Part shown: positions 56,386 through 64,000 of the stretch, one piece after another
How positions within the stretch are numbered: position 1 is the first letter of the stretch
Layout of the letters: the number at the start of each line of letters is the position of its first letter
Assembly (NCBI GenBank): GCA_037903475.1
Contig: JBAJFG010000475.1
Location: 744,001 to 808,000 of the forward strand
Length of the DNA stretch: 64,000 bases
DNA from: Ancylostoma caninum
Lineage: Eukaryota; Nematoda; Chromadorea; Rhabditida; Ancylostomatidae
Direction of reading: 5' to 3'
Notes under the pieces: model-generated
Seen by the model: only the letters and a program-made list of their open reading frames with translations
Databases searched by the model: none
What the model was told of the DNA's origin: nothing
Made by a program: the position numbers and the translations under genes

Positions 56386-59300
56386 TTAACTGAAAGAGTC
56401 GTTCCTATCACAACTTGGTGACAACAAAAAACATGTCACTCAACCCATGAATTTCTTCTAGAAAGTGCATTTTGTTAAAAGTCCCGTTCTTCCTGAACTT
56501 TAACAACATTGAGACATAACGAGCTATAACTACTAATAGGTATTTTGCGTGTAATTGAGCCGTTACAAAAAGCAACTGCTGTTAAGTTTGAACTTCGCGC
56601 TCGCTGAAAGGGTTCAAAAAGACGTTTGATGTGGAAATGACGATATTTTGCAGCATTTTGTATATTCTTTTCTCACATTTCTCCTCATGTCTCCTTTATC
56701 CTTCGTGAGCTCGTTGAGTAATCACAATCAGCCTGACATCGGTGATTCCCAAATCATGCTAATAAATGGTGACCCTTATGCTTTCCCTAATGTTTCACGC
56801 AGGTTATGCACTCATACTATACTTTCTACCAGTGTTTTAATGTTACTTTAGGACCGTGGGACCAGTGAAGATATTGCATAGAGATTTTTCTGAATCCATA
56901 GAAGCAAAGACGCGCAGAATCTAGGGAAATATTGGTGATGTTGCAATTACTAATCCCTGTGGAACAAAAGATGCTAGAGATAGCGAACTTATTTGCCATA
57001 TCTGCTACTTACATGTGGTTCGTGCAAAAGTCGTTTGCGAAGCTATGTGAAGGAACATGCACAGTGAAGGAGGTGGCAAAAACCAGTTATGAATGCATTT
57101 TGGGAAAACTTTGCAGCGGGTTCACGTGAATGCTCCTGCACGATTCGTTGCCTTCTCTTCCATATGTAATAAGATAGCTGCTAATTATAACTGTGAGACT
57201 ATCTCAAGAAGCTGCTGAAACGCTAGAGAGAATTAGAGAGTACCTTTAGCTTGTTTTGAGAGAAGTTTCATTGAAAATTTTCCTAGTTAACAGCTACTGC
57301 GTCTCTAATCAATCTACGAGTGAAAAAAAAAACTATAGTTCGTTATCATAGAATTGGAATATTTATAATGCCGAAGAAAATTTCGTAGAAGAAGAATAAT
57401 CAGTCTTCGGCTTCGTGCTGTTTCCTGCATTTGGAAATACTGATCCAATACGCGAAAAGTAATAAAAGTTACTTGGTTTTTGTTCCACTCTGTCAAAAAC
57501 AATTGCACGAATATCTTTCTCTACTTCAGCAGGTTTAGAGAGAAAAGTTTCCGCAAATTTCTGGGACATTTGTCCTTCTCAGGGATAGAGTCTAGTCTTT
57601 CAGAACTGCTCGTGGAAAGAGAAATACCCCTTTCATTATTTTTTTTTCTCACTCAAACCTCTTTAGCTGCTCCTCTTGCTCTTTACTACGCTAGCAACAA
57701 CTGCCTTTTTTGGTAATGTGCCCAATTGAATGAAAAGTGGAGTCGCGCGATATCTCACCCAAAAGCAGATAAATGCTTGATACATTTCAACGATTTTGGC
57801 TGCCATGTTTGCTAATGTATTTACTGATATGTACGTGCTATGTGCGTGCATGGGTGAGCCACACTCACCGCAGTCGTCCTAACTTTCCTTAGACGTCGCA
57901 CTTTCCTTTCATCAAGATCATGATCCAGATCTTTTTCGAATGCTTTTTAATCAACTGTTATTGAAGCTTCTGAAGTATGGTCCTCTCTAAGCTGCTCCTT
58001 GAAAGGAAGGCGCTCAATGGCATCGCCTATTCTGACCTGCTGAAAATGTCGCCGGCTGGAAAAACGATTGAGAGCTCCAAAGATCCAAATGTTCCCGGTT
58101 TCATATTTCCGTCCAAGAACCTTGCACCGGCCTCCCTGGACAAGGGATCGCCACTATCCTGGTCAGCATGCGTACATGTCCCCATGTAATCACCACCTTC
58201 TTTGGCCACTGAAGCTGCTTGTTTGCCGGGAAAAAACTTGAGAACGGAATTTCTGACTTCACCGTTTTGGTATCCTCGGTGCTCTCTGGCCAGTTCTTGA
58301 GGGGTTGCGCATTCGATGGGCTGTGGTCCCAACTAGTGATGGGGATTTTATCATTTACTAGCTTCAAATTAACGAAATAATCCCACAAAACTTTTGCATC
58401 AGTTCAATAATTCGTCTGGTTAGGTGCGCTAGCTCTGACTCAGTGCGATTTGTGTAGCATAGATGAATATGATAACTTTACTTCTTTCATCTAAATGGTA
58501 ACTGCTCAACCAGAACTTGTTTTTTAACTGAACTGTGTACCCATAGCATTGTAAATAAAACGCAATAAATAAACAAATGAATAAATAAAAGTTTGTAGAT
58601 GCTCTAATGTCTCTAGCTGTTGAGCTTCCCGTTAAATTACGGGGAATAGTCACCAAAGTCGCATATTTCGCAAACTTTGCCAATACTCAGATAAATTCCA
58701 GCAGAATCTCACATAAATTGTGCAGCATCATAGCATCTTATCGGCACAATTCAAGATCTAGGTAAATTCGTTCTTCACTTTCATGCGCGTTACTTTTTCG
58801 CACTTTTGTGCCATTTTCGCTATTTCTCCTGCTAGGTTGGCGTTATACGTAGTATCATCACAGCTACTATGTATGTATCCATTAAATAATTACATTCAGA
58901 ATCAGATAAACAGCTCATGGAGGGATATACGGATAAGCGTTTTACTGCCCCTTGTCTTTATCCGGTTGATATGGTCAAAGAACAGGACCTCGTAAACGGA
59001 TGAGTTACAGATTTCTGGAGGGATGAAAGCCTACGGAGAGAGATACATAACCACTGGTTTCCATCCTAGAGAAAAGACACTGGATACGAACCCATATTTC
59101 GAAATTTGATGTTTTTATGACGTGGGGCTCGATACAAGTATGCAGATTAATTCCGCTATTGTGTGGTTTGAATAGGTTTCCTAGAACTTGTCCACCAGGT
59201 TCTCTGTTGGAAGCTGTTGTGGTGCTGCTATTTGTGAACCACTTAGTATTCCTGTCTCCCTGGTTGTCAAAAATCGAGAGATTTCCGTATTTCTCCAAAG

Positions 59301-60839
59301 AGCATGGTTTGAGTAAATGAGGAGGAAGTGCTACTGCACTTCATCTAACCTACGTACTCGCTTTCCCACTGTTACTATTTTAAACTAATTAGCACCCCGT
59401 TTTCCGAAGAAGTCTTCCTTAGAAGTGATTTTTTAGCATCCTTCTGGATGAATATAAGGCATGTGGAACAGCACAGGAACTCTGCTACTCTGACCACCAT
59501 GTGATTCATCTAATCCTATTGTACTGACGTCAATGAACAAGTACATCTCACCTTACTGCATGGAAGAAAGGAGGGGGGGGGGGGATGGGCAGGTATGCGA
59601 TGATGGTTTGTTGTACTCGTTGGATGACCATTGTTGGCTACCTACTCTGAGAATTTCTCCATCATATTTGGGGAAACTTTCCTAAGAATTCATTTTCTCG
59701 ATCTGGTTAACGAAGTATTCAGGGAATCGTGGGAAATTTCTGTACATTGTACTTTAAATTTGTGGAAGCTGAATTCTATGTACATAACCATGAAATCGCA
59801 CATCACGTACGCACACATCCACGATGTACATAGTTGACGTCTTGTCCTCCAAAAATCCAAAAAATTTACTTGAAACTAACTCATGTCCCTCACTTTTAAC
59901 TTTTATACCTATGGTGACGATAATCTGTAATTCGACATCATGTTCTTTGATGGCGCGCCTCTTTGGTGTGTTCAATGAATAAATGACTTAGGAAATAAAT
60001 AAACAAATGAATGGACCAACAAATAATTGTAAAAACCTCTTTGCATTGTCTAAAGTTGCGGCACAAAAAACTAACAAATGAATAGATTGCGACGAAAGTC
60101 GCATCGTTTATGTATGAGTGAGTCTACACTCGATGAATGAGTGCCAAGGCGTATGAGGGCTATTACACTTGACGTCCGCTACAACCGGGTTTTTTTTCAT
60201 GCTTGGCGTAATTCTCAGAAGTAAGACCATCGTACACTGAAACTCGTCCTCAATGATTGTTCCATACGTGTTAACCTTGGCGGATAAGGTGTTTGGAAAC
60301 ATGAATTTTATTAGCCCTCGACTTTTCAGGCTACGCCGAAACGTCAGGCGGAATAGAGAACTGAATGAGGTGTCAAACTGTTTATATGCAACGGCTACAA
60401 ATTATTCCTTACAGTTCTCCACTCTCATAGGATTAGCAACAGAGTATAAACCCTTACGAGGTCAAAGAACAACGCAGCTTTGTTGTCGTCGACCGAGTTC
60501 AGAAGATCGCCTCATTTTCAATCGCATTAACACGCTAATCTCTTATTAACATCTGCTCATAATCTCTCACTGCATGCCGGCCGTTTTGCCGCTCATTACC
60601 TGTAATATGCAATTCTAACGATACACTGACGTTTAATATGAACTCTCGCTGTGTAAGGCCGTACCAAAATGTTTTTTTCGGCAGAGTTAACATGCTTTTG
60701 TGGAATGGGACTCTATCGAACGTAATTTATTCCGCCGACCAAAGGCTAGCTGATTGGTCGGTGCTTCTGAAACGCGAGTGATTCTCATCTCTTTTTATAA
60801 TTTATCGGTTTTCTTCCTGCTGTCTGCTCAAGTATGTAC
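56386..60839. other. Long stretch without recognised genes
   Basis: Both strands were read. Overlapping frames at 57977-58189 (+), 58388-58101 (-) and 58332-58027 (-) share a region of higher GC but none has a family I know. A run of 12 G lies at 59573-59584. No terminal inverted repeat was found. Confidence 0.3.
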
Positions 60840-61049
60840 CAGTGGCGAACGCAGAAAGTGGGAAGGAGGGGGTGCGTAGGAAAAAGGTGGGGTCTCCGAC
60901 GCTTTTGGGAGACAGCGGAAAATAAAAATAATGAAAATATGAATTGAATAGTAATGGGTAACAACCCGTATAATAACCCCCCGAATCATAACCAATTCAC
61001 GGAGAGGGGGCGCGTCTCACCCGCCCTTCCCCTGCTGCGTCGGCCACTG
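60840..61049. mobile_element. CAGTGG-type MITE, diverged copy, 210 bases
   Basis: The ends CAGTGGCGAACGCAG and CTGCGTCGGCCACTG are inverted repeats with two differences. The composition mirrors the complete copy at 52181-52383: GC-rich flanks with AAAATAAAAATAATGAAAAT in the middle. No target duplication is visible. Confidence 0.75.
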
Positions 61050-64000
61050 CTGTTCTGTTGTACTGCTTTTGAACCAGCATAAGTAAAACATCCGTTAGCT
61101 TTAATTTCAATGAATTAGATTATCAATTTGCAACAATTTCTGAACAAGTAATAATTAATGTATTAAAGACTATTCAGTTGTGATCCTTCTTCATAATTGC
61201 CTGAGTTTGCCCAGACTCGAGCAAAGAGCGAGTGACAGAGGCTTATACCGATAACATCGCAATTCCACAACCGTTTAAAAATTGAAAACCAGCAGTTCGA
61301 GATTCCAAACCCCTCCGTGCAATGCAGTAATTTTTGTCGGAGTATTACATAATTAAATGGTGAAACCCTTGGGTCGATAGTTTCATCTCTCTGATTCTCC
61401 TCCTATGAAGCCTCGCTTTCCGAGAAGAATCTTTTTCACATTATATAACACATGTACGATTGATTCCTAGAAAGTTTTTTATAATTAATAATTCTATCCC
61501 GAGAGAAGCTTCCATGCACTTACTTCAACAACCAGAAAGCTCTCCTTTGCTGGAAAAGCCGTCTGCACCAGCCAGCGCTTGCGGCTATAAAATTTCAAGT
61601 CCGTGAGATGTGAAACGGAAAGTGCTTGTCATGGGGAGAAATGCATGAAACAGTGGATAGGAAATTTAGAGCAATGCTTGAACTGACGAACCACTTATTT
61701 TTGGCTTGTTCTTTGTAGGCCAGCCCCTATTATTCCCTGCGAAGTGTTCTTCTCTCCTCACGAAAACTCCCATGGCAAAACCAGTTGTAATTCTTGTGTG
61801 AATATCATTGATAAGTGTGTTTGAGCTGCAAACTCATTATAAGTGAGGTACCTCTTCTTTGGGCTGGGTTTCCTTGGCTCTTCTGCCTCCAGGATATTAC
61901 TATGAAAATGCCTATGAAAATGTAGGAGATGGTTGCAGAAAAATCTTCAAAAGGAGGAGACCTTGTTTTGATTTTTTTGCTCTCTGGGAAAATTAAAAGT
62001 GTAATCAGTAATCGGGACCGCACGCCTTGCACTGGAATTTAGAGTGCTCTACCAGGTCGCGAATCTTCGCTATTGACTATGACCTGCTTGGTACCACCCT
62101 GGACCCCACCGAAGTGCCACCCTTAGCCCTACCTCACTCCTTCGGTTTGGATCAGACCACGAATCACTTCCCTACGAGTCTTAGAACACTACAAAGTCAT
62201 TTAAGACTTGTATCCTCAAGAACGGAGTGTATTTTGGTGCGGATAATGATTTTCTCTTCTTGAATTCCTAGATATTCCTCTTTATTATCCCTACCGAGGT
62301 GCTACTATTTGGCACGATGTGAGTGTACCACTGTTCAGCTATGCAAATTCTAACTATGGGGTAGAGATTCTTGCTCACTACACATCAATTAGCGTTGCTA
62401 TGACTACTATTTATAGTATGTCTGCTAAATCTGCGCAGCCGCTCATTGAATTGTGATCTTTATTGCCAAGCAAAACTCGAGCTTTCTTCGGCTAATCTAC
62501 TATAATATTAGGGTGTAAAACTATGGATGCGCGCTGTTTTCTACTGCCTCAGTGGACTCATTAATGAACATCTTTCAGAACATTTGATAATTGCTAAAAA
62601 AGCAATTGATAACACATCTGAGCACATGTAAGTTGCTGAATATATTCCTGTTTCCGAATTTCAAAGAAATTTAGAAAGTGATGGGCCAAAGTTATGGATT
62701 TTCCACTCGTGTGTTATATGACTTATATGACTTTATATGACTTTAAACATGGAGAAAGAAAAGCAGAATCACGTTCTGAGCATTTTCATTTCAAACGTCT
62801 AAAATATTTGTTTTTTTTAAAACTAGATCACAACCGTAAAAATTGACTCCTTCAAAATACTTCTACGTTGGGTAACTGAAGTGGGACGCTACTTTGTCTC
62901 CGGGCGCAGCTGCTTCATTCAAGTGGACCATCAGTCTGAGGGCAGAACATTGCGAAGGTTCACTGATACCTAAAACGGATACATCTTGGACTGAGGTGTT
63001 GTATCACCGTTTTTTAAAGATAATTTTTGTTTGAATCACAAACGCTTATTTATAGTTTGACACCTTAATAGGTGAGAATCGAGCATTCCCGGGCAAATCA
63101 GGGGTGTTAAGGCCTTTACTGAGGGCGTTCGTTAGTCCCTCAATCATCTCAATTACTGGCCGCGACTCATTCTGGCACTTCGCAGAGCACAGCCACATGA
63201 CCATGACTTATTGCGTGGCGGATGCGTAGTGCATGGTAAGAGAAGGATGAGCAACGCTCGAATCCTCTTTCGATTTCCTCAAGCGTCGTCGACGGCTGTG
63301 TGTTCCTTGCTCGGGCGTTTTGAAGAATCACAGGATCTTAATAGGATCTGTAGTTTTCCCAAAATAAAGTCCGCTTTCAATGTGCAGCCATTACCTAGAG
63401 ATACTGATATGACCTAGAGACGCATGTAGTCCTTGGACGTGGAGAGTTCATTCCAAGGGGGTGACCTCGCAGTCTAATGGGTGGACAATCTTTCCTATCA
63501 CTAAAAATCTTCTTTTATGGTGCACCAAATCAGTAATTGTGCTTCCTCATAATTGCGCATCCTCACTCACTACCCCAAAAACAACTTACTGGCAAGCATT
63601 TGGCGAACAGGTTTCTGATCGCATCTGTTGTCGATTGTGTTATAGTTGTTATAACAGTACATAACATATCCATGTGAGTAGAATATGTGGACCAAATACG
63701 TTGATTATGCGCATGTAAACGTCAAAAGTTACCCTTCGGAAAACACTTAACTTCATTAAGGAAGTCTCAAAGTGTACTATGTACATGTATGTATTCGACG
63801 TGTGGCTTTGTCGACTACAACGTACGTACTGTCGGCTACAATGTACATGATGTGAAACGCATGTTTACATGCATGAGATCCTTTTTTTTATAGATTAGTG
63901 CCAACGTAAAGACGGTGGAAAGTATGTCCTAATTGTGCGATGTGTTGATCTGCTCCAGATTTCCTTGCTGATCCGAACAATAATACCCGACATTGCTGTC
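61050..64000. other. Right-end stretch without recognised genes
   Basis: No conserved exon was found on either strand. Short tandem wording occurs near 62718-62742 (ATGACTTATATGACTTTATATGAC-like) and near 63779-63860 (GTACATGTATGT, ACGTACGTAC). The far right may be part of a long intron or an intergenic region of a gene outside the window. Confidence 0.35.

Noticed and set aside
55679..56421. Frames of 175-236 codons reading FIHS repeats
   Set aside because: Pure translation of the ATTC microsatellite.
63216..63266. tRNA-like motif with GCTCGAATCC
   Set aside because: The A box is poor, the A-to-B spacing is too short and no fold is visible.

Overview
The window is nuclear DNA of a nematode, most likely a clade V parasite of the hookworm/strongylid group. 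The evidence is spliced genes with TTTCAG-type acceptors, candidate spliced-leader trans-splice sites a few bases before start codons, a 19-base match to the conserved nematode spliced leader SL1, and an almost intact mariner of the kind known from hookworms. The species is an inference. Only three host genes can be supported and all lie in the left 28 kb.

Positions 1-2524 (minus strand): most of a methionine sulfoxide reductase A gene, five exons in view, running off the left edge. About 5.5 kb away and divergently oriented is a plus-strand pair. The first (7986-15670) is a small single-pass mitochondrial protein of the COA3/CCDC56 cytochrome c oxidase assembly family, in three exons. The second (15986-27914) is a DDHD-domain phospholipase A1 (ipla-1/DDHD1 type) in 23 exons. 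The 867-codon frame of the second closes across all 23 exons if one GC-AG intron is accepted. The genes are only 296 bases apart (stop codon to candidate trans-splice site), so a two-gene operon is possible.

The introns and the right 36 kb are packed with mobile and repetitive DNA. There are three mariner elements with different terminal repeats: one nearly intact (31739-33025) and two decayed (24610-25882, 53863-55129). There are at least five short inverted-repeat (MITE-like) families, a reverse-transcriptase relic in a lipase intron, and two related minisatellites of about 57-60 bases per unit. Microsatellites are also present, and there are twelve G or C homopolymers of nine or more bases. 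From about 28 kb to the right end no conserved protein-coding gene could be recognised.

The most unusual structures are the following. (1) A minisatellite element exists in two copies (13135-14789 and about 45514-47751). Both end in the same stem-loop, and similarity stops at CTAG-T, like a Helitron/Helentron-derived non-autonomous element. (2) The second copy is layered: a MITE sits in a minisatellite unit, and a 1.6 kb block with a second minisatellite sits inside that MITE. (3) A 107-base near-perfect palindrome with 46-base identical arms lies in the first intron of the COA3 gene. (4) An antisense SL1-like sequence lies at 40054-40072.
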